This document shows positions 9,156 through 15,859 of a stretch of 62,406 bases of DNA, piece after piece (the first letter of the stretch is position 1; each line of letters starts with the position of its first letter). The stretch spans positions 1 through 62,406 of the forward strand of contig JARBUG010000019.1 of the NCBI GenBank assembly GCA_029239785.1, written 5' to 3'. This stretch comes from Symbiobacteriaceae bacterium (GTDB taxonomy: Bacteria > Bacillota > Sulfobacillia > Symbiobacteriales > Symbiobacteriaceae). The notes beneath the pieces were generated by a model. That model saw nothing but the letters and a program-made list of their open reading frames with translations. It did no database searches and had not been told where the DNA came from. The translations under genes were made by a program, and so were the position numbers.

Positions 9156-9302
9156 CCACGGATTTCGCAGATTACACGGATTCCGAGACAAACACTTTAC
9201 TGATACATCATTCCCGGTCATTATCTATAGATATGACCAAGAACACTCTACCTGTAAATGAATGTTTGCCTTTAGAATCCGTGCAATCCGTGAAATCCGT
9301 GG
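9156..9302. repeat. Imperfect palindromic element, copy 1 (147 bp)
   Basis: Two 28-nt arms in inverted orientation (9156-9183 and 9275-9302), 25 of 28 matching, flank a ~90-nt AT-richer core. Each arm is three copies of a 9-nt unit of the form CACGGATTN. The core contains ATTCCCGGTCATTATC (9210-9225), which is matched on the opposite strand by the second element at 45306-45419. No coding capacity is seen. It looks like a MITE-like or long-hairpin element inserted after relA. Confidence 0.65.
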
Positions 9303-9325
9303 CCAAATAAATGTCCGGAAAAAGC

Positions 9326-9360
9326 ATCCGCCCGACCATGATGGTCGGGCGGATTTTTTT
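9326..9360. terminator. Bidirectional intrinsic terminator, relA / doxX
   Basis: A perfect 14-bp inverted repeat (9326-9339 with 9341-9354) is followed by seven T on the + strand, and by a T run on the - strand (A run at 9319-9323). It ends relA from the left and the DoxX gene from the right. The 150 nt between it and the DoxX stop are G/T-rich low-complexity sequence with no gene visible. Confidence 0.85.
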
Positions 9361-9510
9361 CTCCTGCGGCGGTGTAGCTGCGATGGGTAGAAGATGATGG
9401 TCAGGCGTGGGTGTGAGGGGGGTGCGACTGTTGCTGCGATGAAGGGCTGCGATGGCTGTTGGGTTGGGGGGGTGTGTGTTATAGCAGCGTTGTGGTGTAA
9501 GGTGGTGTGT

Positions 9511-10041
9511 TTAAGCGGCGTTCTTTGCGGTGGCCCCCCTGGTGCCAAAGAGCTTTGCGAGGAATCCCTGGAACAGCGGCCGGAACCAGTAGTCTACGCC
9601 GATGTAGCCAGCGTAGGCGCCGCCCAGGGTGACGAGGACGATTTCCAGGAAGAGGAGGTTGGGGTTGGTGCTTGTTGTACCGCTCAGCAGGAAAGCGAAG
9701 TTCATCAGCATGCCCATCACGGCGGCGAAGAGGGTCGCAAAACCGATGATGAGCGCCAGACCGACCAGGATCTCACCAGCGACGATCAGGAAGTTGAAGA
9801 GCTTGACGTTGGGAAGTGCGACGCTCTGCAGGAAGTCAGCCCACCAGGCCTGAACAACGGGTTTGGCGCCAGCAGTTGCGGGGACCGATTTGGCGATGGC
9901 GCCCTTGAGGAAGCCAGTCGCATCGAAAGGGGTAGCTCCGGTCAGCTTGTGCCAGCCAGCGTTCAGCCACTGGTAGCCCAGGTACAGACGAATCACGAGC
10001 CAGATCCAGCTGCTGGTAGTACCCTTAAAGTTCGCAGTCAT
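9511..10041 (-). CDS. DoxX-family membrane protein
   Basis: 176-residue integral membrane protein with four hydrophobic segments (about residues 10-30, 75-100, 105-125, 135-155). The N-terminal motif RLYLGYQWLNAGWHKL is typical of DoxX/thiosulfate:quinone oxidoreductase small-subunit relatives, which act in membrane redox or oxidative-stress systems. The start is ATG at 10041, with AAGGAGG 8 nt upstream; longer readings lack a ribosome site. A Fur-like palindrome lies about 125-145 bp upstream, suggesting iron or oxidative control. The gene is isolated and transcribed against its housekeeping neighbours, so it is probably a later insertion. The exact substrate is unknown. Confidence 0.85.
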   Translation of the reverse strand: MTANFKGTTSSWIWLVIRLYLGYQWLNAGWHKLTGATPFDATGFLKGAIAKSVPATAGAKPVVQAWWADFLQSVALPNVKLFNFLIVAGEILVGLALIIGFATLFAAVMGMLMNFAFLLSGTTSTNPNLLFLEIVLVTLGGAYAGYIGVDYWFRPLFQGFLAKLFGTRGATAKNAA

Positions 10042-10164
10042 GAGATCATCCTCCTTACGAGTGGGGCGGTTATCGTTTCCCGCCGGTGCGGAGACTTTCG
10101 GGGGGAGGGGTGGTGTCTCGTTGTGGGGGAGGTTTGTTGTTCCGTGTCTCTGGTTTGATAGTAC

Positions 10165-10183
10165 ATTGAGAATCGTTTTCAAT
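10165..10183 (-). promoter_or_regulatory. Fur-like operator upstream of doxX
   Basis: ATTGAGAA-TCG-TTTTCAAT is an 8-3-8 palindrome with one mismatch and looks like a classical iron box. On the - strand a TACTAT -10-like hexamer lies immediately downstream (10157-10162), so a bound repressor would block transcription of the DoxX gene. Confidence 0.5.
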
Positions 10184-10292
10184 CTATCCAACTAAGTGGT
10201 CAATCCGCGGGCTATGCTGGGGCTAGTGTCTGCATCCGGTATGAACTGCCCCAAGACTCGGAAAGTCTATCGGAGGATTCCTGTCACCTGCT

Positions 10293-10435
10293 CTAGGCAC
10301 CCTCAATGGGTGCCGTAACCCGTCAGGCGTGGGCCTAAGCTTGACCGGCCCATGCCGAGAGGGGCTAGGCACCCCGGGTGGGTGCCGTAACCCGTGAGGC
10401 GTGGGCCAAGCTTGACCGGCCCATGCCGAGAGGGT
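10293..10435. repeat. Tandem 72-nt structured repeat (two copies)
   Basis: Copy 1 is at 10293-10364 and copy 2 at 10365-10435. Each can fold into two hairpins: GGCACCC.../GGGTGCC and GGCGTGGGCC.../GGCCCATGCC, joined by GTAACCCGT and ended by GAGAGGG. Copy 2 differs mostly in loops. The first ~35 nt of copy 1 recur at 30475-30508 on the other strand. The repeats precede the 82-residue membrane-protein gene on the + strand and could be a tandem leader RNA. I do not recognise the family. Confidence 0.6.
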
Positions 10436-10440
10436 CTAGA

Positions 10441-10468
10441 CCGGGGCAGGCAGGAACTCTGCCCGGTT
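10441..10468 (+). other. Hairpin before the 82-residue gene
   Basis: CCGGGGCAG pairs with CTGCCCGG (one bulge) around a GCAGGAACT loop. It lies between the tandem repeat and the ribosome site AAAGGGGGA (10491-10499). Function is unclear. Confidence 0.3.
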
Positions 10469-10506
10469 CGGGTGTATCCTAAGGGAGAGTAAAGGGGGAC
10501 GGGGCA

Positions 10507-10755
10507 GTGAACATGATTCTCGGCATGACCCTGGCGATCGCCCTGGCGGCTGTCATGATGAAGGTAGGCGCATGGCTGCGGCAGTCGAAGGGCTTTGAAC
10601 TGACCCGCATGGGCGGTTTCTGGGTGGGTTTGGTGGCGGCGGTAGTGGTCTTTTTGGCCCTGCGCGTCGGAACGGCCCTGCCTCAGGAGATTGCGAGCGG
10701 CATCGCCGTCGGGCTTGGCGTCGGTATCGCCCAGGGGCTGCGCAGCCCCAAGTAG
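10507..10755 (+). CDS. Small two-helix membrane protein, unknown function
   Basis: 82 residues with hydrophobic segments at about 5-20 and 38-60 and a Gly/Ala-rich tail ([15 protein letters not shown]). It would sit in the cytoplasmic membrane. The GTG start at 10507 follows AAAGGGGGA with 7-nt spacing; ATG at 10513 is an alternative. The dtd start codon follows 14 nt after its stop, so the two are probably co-transcribed. The upstream tandem structured repeat may regulate this transcript. No family is recognised. Confidence 0.7.
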   Translation: MNMILGMTLAIALAAVMMKVGAWLRQSKGFELTRMGGFWVGLVAAVVVFLALRVGTALPQEIASGIAVGLGVGIAQGLRSPK

Positions 10756-10769
10756 GAGGCCAGAAGAAC

Positions 10770-11219
10770 GTGAGAGCAGTGATTCAGCGCGTGACCCGGG
10801 GCCGGGTCACCGTGGCAGGCGAAGTGGTCGGCGAGATTGGCAAAGGTTACGTGGTGCTGCTGGGCGTCTCCAAGGAAGATACGCCTGAGGCGGCCGATTA
10901 CATGGCCGACAAAGTGGCAGGCCTGCGGGTCTTTGAAGATGAACAAGGAAAGATGAACCGTTCCATTCTGGATGCCGGCGGCGCCGTGCTGGCGATCAGC
11001 CAGTTTACGCTGTATGGCGACGTGCGTCGGGGGCGCCGGCCCGGGTTCGACCAGGCGGGGCGCCCGGAGGTGGCGGAGCCGCTGTATGAGCGGTTTGTGG
11101 AGAAACTGAAGGGGTATGGCCTCACGGTCGAGACAGGGCGGTTCCAGACCCACATGGAGGTCGAACTGGTCAACGACGGGCCGGTGACCATTCTGGTGGA
11201 CAGCGACCGAAACTTCTAG
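10770..11219 (+). CDS. dtd: D-aminoacyl-tRNA deacylase
   Basis: Removes D-amino acids (and glycine mischarged on tRNA-Ala) from tRNA. At 149 residues it is the standard length. Signature motifs are the N-terminal MRAVIQRV, the SQFTLYGD active-site block and the C-terminal NDGPVT, a variant of the usual NxGPVT in which the residue before GPVT lines the pocket. The GTG start at 10770 has GGAGG about 10 nt upstream. In Bacillota dtd usually follows relA directly; here a DoxX gene and repeats separate them. Confidence 0.95.
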   Translation: MRAVIQRVTRGRVTVAGEVVGEIGKGYVVLLGVSKEDTPEAADYMADKVAGLRVFEDEQGKMNRSILDAGGAVLAISQFTLYGDVRRGRRPGFDQAGRPEVAEPLYERFVEKLKGYGLTVETGRFQTHMEVELVNDGPVTILVDSDRNF

Positions 11220-11229
11220 ATGACGATAC

Positions 11230-11259
11230 TTGGTGATGCGCGGCAACTGCGTATATACT
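11230..11259 (+). promoter_or_regulatory. Promoter for the MBL-fold gene
   Basis: TTGGTG (11230-11235), 18-nt spacer and TATACT (11254-11259), about 35 nt before the GTG start at 11294. Confidence 0.55.
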
Positions 11260-11293
11260 AAAGACAGGACGAGCGAGAAAGGGTGTTGCCCCG

Positions 11294-11941
11294 GTGCCTG
11301 CTATGCGTGTCTGGTCCCACGGGCTGGGTGCTTTCGGAACCAACTGCTACATCATCGCATGCACCGAGACAGGTGAGTCAGCCGTGATCGACCCGGGCGC
11401 CGACTCTCCGTGGCTGGCGGAAACCTTGGCGGAGGGCGGCCTCACACCCGGTCAAATTCTGCTGACCCACGGGCACCTGGACCACATCGGCGGCATCGCC
11501 TCGCTGCGCAAACTGACTGCGGCAACCGTGGCGGTTCATGGCGACGATGCCACCATGCTGACCGATCCCATGCGCAACGGCAGCGCCAACTTCGGCATGC
11601 GTATCACGGCGCCGCCCGCCGATCGGATGCTGCGCGACGGCGATGTGGTGCAGGTAGGTAGCCTGCGCTTTACCGTGATCCATACCCCGGGCCATACCCC
11701 CGGCGGGTGCTGCTTCTACTATGAAGGCGACGGTGGGCACCTATTCGCGGGCGACACCCTGTTCGCCGGCTCCATCGGCCGGACCGATCTGGCGGGAGGC
11801 GACCACGGGGCCCTGCTTCGGTCCATTCGGGAGAAACTGCTGCCGCTGCCGGCCGATACGGTCGTCTACCCGGGACATGGCCCCACGACCTCGATTGGCG
11901 ATGAAGCGGAGTATAACCCGTTCTTGTCTAACTTGACATAA
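11294..11941 (+). CDS. MBL-fold metallo-hydrolase (glyoxalase II-like)
   Basis: 215-residue metallo-beta-lactamase-fold hydrolase. The zinc-binding motif HGHLDH is at residues 59-64; later ligands are visible in HTPGHTPG, FAGDTLF and the C-terminal YPGHGP. This is the dtd-linked YcbL/YqgX-type group, often annotated as hydroxyacylglutathione hydrolase, which cleaves thioesters such as S-lactoylglutathione or bacillithiol relatives. The substrate is not provable here. The GTG start at 11294 follows AAAGGGTG. The stop codon touches the -35 box of the MarR promoter. Confidence 0.88.
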   Translation: MPAMRVWSHGLGAFGTNCYIIACTETGESAVIDPGADSPWLAETLAEGGLTPGQILLTHGHLDHIGGIASLRKLTAATVAVHGDDATMLTDPMRNGSANFGMRITAPPADRMLRDGDVVQVGSLRFTVIHTPGHTPGGCCFYYEGDGGHLFAGDTLFAGSIGRTDLAGGDHGALLRSIREKLLPLPADTVVYPGHGPTTSIGDEAEYNPFLSNLT

Positions 11942-11971
11942 GGCACAAAAATCCCTATCATTGGTATGATA
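11933..11971 (+). promoter_or_regulatory. MarR-gene promoter with overlapping operator palindrome
   Basis: Consensus TTGACA (11933-11938), 17-nt spacer, TATCAT (11956-11961). The -10 box is the left half of a perfect 6-4-6 palindrome TATCAT-TGGT-ATGATA (11956-11971), a good candidate site for the MarR protein itself. Confidence 0.7.
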
Positions 11972-12014
11972 TTTCGTCATGTGAAGTACTTAGCGCTGCA
12001 CAGGAGGTCTCCCG

Positions 12015-12455
12015 TTGGACGAACAATTCCTAGCAGAGAATCTTGCCCGTCTGGAAGTGGCGCTTGACCGACTCGGAAGATCGATGACCTCAGCGGCTGT
12101 AGCCCACATGAGCGTGGTGCCGGGGCCCCTGCTGTCTGGCAGTCAGCGGGGCGTGTTGCGCGCACTGGTCAATCGGGGACCCTGCCAGGTTTCCGAGGTG
12201 GCTGCCCACCTGAGTGTAACGCTCAGTGCTGCTACGGGCCTGGTTGACCGGCTGGTCAAGGCCAAGCTGGTGACACGCGACCGCGACCAAAAGGACCGGC
12301 GGGTCGTTTGGGTCAAGGTGACGCCGGACGGTGTTGCCGCGCTTGAGGCCGCCGAAGAGCGCCGCCGTGTGGCCCTGAGTAAGATCATGTCCAACCTGTC
12401 CAACCAGGATCTGTCCACGCTTTGCGATATTCTTGAGCGTATAGACAGTCCGTAA
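12015..12455 (+). CDS. MarR-family transcriptional regulator
   Basis: 146-residue winged-helix dimer of the MarR type. The DNA-binding domain spans about residues 40-110, with recognition-helix region VSEVAAHLSVTLSAATGLVDRLV and the wing motif DRDQKDRRVVWVKVT (the DxRxxxV signature). The helical ends form the dimer interface. Such proteins are usually ligand-responsive repressors. The TTG start at 12015 follows a near-perfect AGGAGGT with 6-nt spacing. A palindrome over its own -10 box suggests autorepression. The downstream membrane-protein gene is the only nearby + strand candidate target. Confidence 0.9.
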   Translation: MDEQFLAENLARLEVALDRLGRSMTSAAVAHMSVVPGPLLSGSQRGVLRALVNRGPCQVSEVAAHLSVTLSAATGLVDRLVKAKLVTRDRDQKDRRVVWVKVTPDGVAALEAAEERRRVALSKIMSNLSNQDLSTLCDILERIDSP

Positions 12456-12562
12456 GTGGAAATTCCCCCTCGCCCCCGTCACGCGCGTGCCGGATTGGCG
12501 GACTAAAGTTGTGAACTCCTGGTCGTTACTCGGAGTGATCAGCGGCAAAAGGGGGAGGTTTC

Positions 12563-12907
12563 ATGGTTATCGCAGTCGTGGGGATCGCGTTGCTGGTGGT
12601 GGCATTTGCAGTGCCGAACTACCTGGCGGTCCGATATGCCGTCTTTGGTGGGGCTCCGGGGGCGGTTGCAGCCGGTGGGGCGGTTACTGCGGCAGCGGCT
12701 GGAGGGGTCAGCGGCATCAAGCGGGACAGGCTGGCCTTTGCACGGCGTGGCTATTTGTGGAAGGCGCTCAGCCCGTTGCTATTTGCCATGAGTGTCATCC
12801 TCGGTCTGGGGCTGGGCGGCGCGCTTGGTCTCTCACTGGTGGCCCTGGCGACGCTAAATCTGGTGTGGGGCTTCATTGGGTGGGATGGTTTCGTTGCCGG
12901 TCGCTAA
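12563..12907 (+). CDS. Small membrane protein, unknown function
   Basis: 114 residues with an N-terminal hydrophobic helix (about 2-20), a Gly/Ala-rich segment (28-48), a basic patch (KRDRLAFARRGYLW) and two further hydrophobic stretches (68-88, 90-108). ATG at 12563 follows GGGGGAGG with about 6-nt spacing. It lies ~110 nt after the MarR gene and may be controlled by it. No recognised family. A GC hairpin terminator follows at 12926. Confidence 0.7.
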   Translation: MVIAVVGIALLVVAFAVPNYLAVRYAVFGGAPGAVAAGGAVTAAAAGGVSGIKRDRLAFARRGYLWKALSPLLFAMSVILGLGLGGALGLSLVALATLNLVWGFIGWDGFVAGR

Positions 12908-12925
12908 ACGTCCTCATAAAGTCAG

Positions 12926-12950
12926 GCCCGCCGAACTCGGCGGGCTTTGT
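12926..12950 (+). terminator. Intrinsic terminator before hemZ
   Basis: 8-bp stem GCCCGCCG/CGGCGGGC (12926-12933 with 12938-12945) followed by TTTGT. A -10-like TATACT (12975-12980) lies just downstream and may start the hemZ transcript. Confidence 0.6.
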
Positions 12951-13001
12951 CTATGTTCTGGCGCGAAATTGCACTATACTAAGGGACGAGGTGGAAGCTA
13001 C

Positions 13002-14573
13002 TTGCCACAGATCGTTCTGCGGGGCAACAGCCCCTTGTTCGGCGCCGATTTGCGCCAACTTGGCCATGTCTTTTTTCCCGGCGAGGAGATCGCCGTGTTT
13101 GTGCCCGCGGCTGACGAACCCGGCGGTCCCACCGCCGAGGGTACCGAATGGCACGCAGATGTCTCTGCCACACCCAGCGATGAGGACGGCCTTCACTGGA
13201 CCGTCACCGTCGCCGCACGGGGACCCGAAGGCGCTGCCCACGAGGCACGGGGAAGCCTGGACCGGGGTCCGGATGAAAGCCCCCGCACCTGGGACCACCG
13301 CCTGCGGCGCATGGCCAAGGGGCTCCTGGTGGACGCCCTGGGCGCCCTTCGCGGCTTCCGGCCTGGGTGGGGCATCCTCACCGGCGTCCGCCCCACCAAG
13401 TTCGTCCACCAGATGCTTGATGCCGGCCTGCCCGACCCCGCGCAGGAGTTGATGCGTGAGCACCGGCTGGCGCCCGATAAGGCCAGCCTGGTTACGGGCG
13501 TCGCCCGGTTGCAGCGGCCCTACCTGAACCAGGACCCCCGCGCCATTTCGCTCTACATTGGCATTCCGTTCTGCCCGTCCATCTGTTCCTTCTGCTCCTT
13601 CTCGATCTACCCGATTTTGGAGCACAAGGGTCAGGTGCCCGTTTTCCTCGAAGCGCTCGGCCGTGAAATGGAGATCATCGGCGGGGCGATCGAAGAGCTG
13701 GGGCTGCGGGTGCAAACCATCTACTTCGGCGGCGGCACGCCCACCAGCCCGAAGGACGAAGACTTTGCCTGGATGCTCCAGAAGGCAGCCGCGACGATTC
13801 TGAAGGGGCAGCAACCGGAGGAGTACACTGTGGAGGGCGGGCGCCCCGAGACCTTCACCCGCGCCAAGCTGGACGCCATGGCTGCCCACGGTGTCCATCG
13901 TGTCTCCGTCAACCCCCAGACGACGGTCCAGGCGACGCTCATGCATCTGGGCCGGATCCATACGGTCGAGAAGTTCTACCGTGCGTACGATCTCGTCCGG
14001 AATCATCCCAAAGGCTTTACCGTCAACGCCGATATCATCATCGGGCTACCCGGGGAGGGGCCGGATGAGGTCACGCATACGTTGCAGGACATGCAGCGCC
14101 TGGCGCCTGACAACCTGACGGTCCACACCTTGGCGATCAAGCGGGGCTCCAAACTCCACCAGGCCGAAGGCGAGGCCGCCGATGCCCTGCGGGCGATGAC
14201 CTACGATGAGGCGGAAATGCTGATTCGGCAGGCCGCCGCCACTGCCCGGGAGATGGGGCAGCACCCGTACTATCTCTATCGGCAGAAGTTTATGGTCGGC
14301 TCCATGGAGAACGTGGGTTATAGCCTGCCGGGCAAGGAGTCCATCTACAACATTCAGATGATGGAAGAGCGCCAGACGGTGATCGGACTGGGTGGCGGTG
14401 CGACTTCGAAGTGGTACAAGCCCCTGGGTGGCCACCACGGCTGGCTTTTGAAGGCGCCCGACAATCCGAACGACCCGAGCGCCTATGTGGCCCGGGTCGA
14501 AGAATTGGCCCACCGCAGAGTGGAGCAACTGCGGCTGCTGTACGAACCGCACATAATTGAGCGCACCGAATGA
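13002..14573 (+). CDS. hemZ: Coproporphyrinogen III oxidase-like radical SAM protein HemZ
   Basis: Oxygen-independent coproporphyrinogen dehydrogenase relative, cytosolic, using SAM and a [4Fe-4S] cluster. The cluster motif CPSICSFC supplies C191, C195 and C198, followed by the radical-SAM glycine-rich motif (IYFGGGTPTS) and the HemN-like VNPQTT and DIIIGLPGE blocks. An extra ~180-residue N-terminal domain is typical of HemZ. The TTG start at 13002 has GAGGTGG 7 nt upstream and gives 523 residues, near the usual ~500; an upstream in-frame ATG would run back into the preceding gene and terminator. The position between the MBL hydrolase and hisS is conserved in Bacillota. Confidence 0.9.
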   Translation: MPQIVLRGNSPLFGADLRQLGHVFFPGEEIAVFVPAADEPGGPTAEGTEWHADVSATPSDEDGLHWTVTVAARGPEGAAHEARGSLDRGPDESPRTWDHRLRRMAKGLLVDALGALRGFRPGWGILTGVRPTKFVHQMLDAGLPDPAQELMREHRLAPDKASLVTGVARLQRPYLNQDPRAISLYIGIPFCPSICSFCSFSIYPILEHKGQVPVFLEALGREMEIIGGAIEELGLRVQTIYFGGGTPTSPKDEDFAWMLQKAAATILKGQQPEEYTVEGGRPETFTRAKLDAMAAHGVHRVSVNPQTTVQATLMHLGRIHTVEKFYRAYDLVRNHPKGFTVNADIIIGLPGEGPDEVTHTLQDMQRLAPDNLTVHTLAIKRGSKLHQAEGEAADALRAMTYDEAEMLIRQAAATAREMGQHPYYLYRQKFMVGSMENVGYSLPGKESIYNIQMMEERQTVIGLGGGATSKWYKPLGGHHGWLLKAPDNPNDPSAYVARVEELAHRRVEQLRLLYEPHIIERTE

Positions 14574-14620
14574 TAAGAATGTTTTGATCGACGGAGCCCC
14601 TCACGAGGAGGAGGAGACCC

Positions 14621-15505
14621 GTGACGTTTTCCCGCATCGCAGTTATCTACAATCCTAACTCGGGTCGTCCACGGGAGCGGCAGCAGGCGGTTGACCGCTT
14701 TGCCGAGCTGCTGCAGAACGCAGGGCGCACGGTCGACATTTGCCCGACGGAACACCCGAACCATGCAACCGACCTGGCACGGGAAGCGATCGCACGGGGC
14801 TGCCAGTTGGTCATCGCCAACGGCGGCGATGGCACCATGAACGAGGTGCTTCAGGCTGTGGTAGGCACCGATGCGACCCTGGGCTTCTGGCCCGGCGGCA
14901 CGGCCAACGTGCTGGCCGCCGAAATCGGCTTTCCGGCCCAGGTCGACCGGGTGGTTGAACGGGTGCTGCGGGCGCACACCATGAAGTGCACCGTCGGCAA
15001 GGCGAACAGCCGCTACTTTTTGCTGATGGCCGGTGTCGGCATGGACGCCGCCGTCTCCGCAGCTGTCGACCCGGGCCTGAAGCGGAAGTTCGGCAAGGCC
15101 GCCTTTGGCGTTGCCGCCCTAAAGTATTTCTGGCGCGGGGAGTTTCAGCCCGTCAGAGTCCAGTTTCCGGGTGAGGAAGTGGTGGGGCGGTTCGTCGTCG
15201 CCGGCAACGCCCACTCCTACGGTGGCGGCTTCAGATTAACGCCCAACGCCGATCTTACGGACCCGGAGCTTGACATATGCGTCTTTAACGCCGACAACCG
15301 GATGGAGTTCCTGAAGTTCGCCCTGGCCGCCGTGGCCGGCTGGCATCAGGGGATGGCGAACGTGGTCTATCGGAAAGTCCGATCGGCCCGGATTCTCAGT
15401 GCGTCCGAAGACGAGGCCGCACCGGTTCAATTGGACGGCGAAGTGACGGGCGGGCTTCCGCTGCAGTTAGAGGCGATTCCGGCGGCGGTGAACCTGCTGG
15501 TATGA
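14621..15505 (+). CDS. Diacylglycerol/lipid kinase, DagK/YegS family
   Basis: 294-residue lipid kinase. The nucleotide-binding motif GGDGTMNE is at about residues 68-75, with the following PGGTANVLA loop and the late acidic EDEAAPVQLDGE segment that contacts metal. The N-terminal IAVIYNPNSG strand-loop is typical. Family members phosphorylate diacylglycerol or related lipids at the inner membrane face to recycle phosphatidic acid. The GTG start at 14621 follows GAGGAGGAGGAG. It sits between hemZ and the hisS T-box and is probably transcribed with hemZ (47-nt gap). The hisS promoter begins immediately after its stop. Confidence 0.9.
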   Translation: MTFSRIAVIYNPNSGRPRERQQAVDRFAELLQNAGRTVDICPTEHPNHATDLAREAIARGCQLVIANGGDGTMNEVLQAVVGTDATLGFWPGGTANVLAAEIGFPAQVDRVVERVLRAHTMKCTVGKANSRYFLLMAGVGMDAAVSAAVDPGLKRKFGKAAFGVAALKYFWRGEFQPVRVQFPGEEVVGRFVVAGNAHSYGGGFRLTPNADLTDPELDICVFNADNRMEFLKFALAAVAGWHQGMANVVYRKVRSARILSASEDEAAPVQLDGEVTGGLPLQLEAIPAAVNLLV

Positions 15506-15510
15506 ACTGC

Positions 15511-15539
15511 TTGACAAATACCAGCCTGATGGGTAGACT
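15511..15539 (+). promoter_or_regulatory. Promoter of the hisS T-box transcript
   Basis: Perfect TTGACA (15511-15516), 17-nt spacer, TAGACT (15534-15539). Start of transcription is expected near 15546. Confidence 0.8.
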
Positions 15540-15545
15540 TTCAAA

Positions 15546-15842
15546 GCAAAGGCAATGAAGGGGACTAGTAGCTGCCAGGCACCCTCGCAGAGAGCCCGCA
15601 ACCAGGTGAAAGGCGGGCAGGGAAGCAGCAGTCAAGCACACCCCGGAGCTGTGGAGCTGAACGGTCGCTCAAGCGGCCGCTAGGTTTCGCCGGAAACTCC
15701 CGCCGTTAGCAGAGGGAGAGGGCTTTTCTTGGGAGCCCTGTGGAGAGGAAGCCCGCCATGGCTAAGTGTTGGTGGGTTTCAACGTGGGTGGCACCGCGAG
15801 CACACGCTCGTCCCATGCTGGGGACGGGCGTTTTCTATTTTG
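15546..15842 (+). promoter_or_regulatory. T-box leader (histidine-specific) upstream of hisS
   Basis: tRNA-sensing riboswitch leader of ~300 nt. The diagnostic T-box GGGTGGCACCGCG is at 15786-15798. It is followed by a terminator hairpin (CGCTCGTCCC with GGGACGGGCG, 15805-15830) and a T-rich tract (15831-15840). Stem I begins with the conserved purine-rich GAAGGGGACTAGTAG. On its 3' side, TCAAGCACACC offers CAC (His) as the specifier codon, consistent with hisS. Uncharged tRNA-His would stabilise the antiterminator and allow hisS read-through. Confidence 0.9.
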
Positions 15843-15859
15843 GCGACGGAGGGATTGCC

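Noticed and set aside
9394-10158. 254-codon frame antisense to doxX
   Set aside because: The - strand has the ribosome site, membrane helices and terminator of a DoxX gene; the + frame gives a low-complexity acidic product.
12487-13452. 321-codon frame overlapping the membrane-protein and hemZ genes
   Set aside because: Out of frame with both, no motif, and it crosses a terminator and promoter.
15729-15859. Upstream in-frame extension of hisS
   Set aside because: It would be translated through the T-box and its terminator; the family N-terminus starts at 15860.
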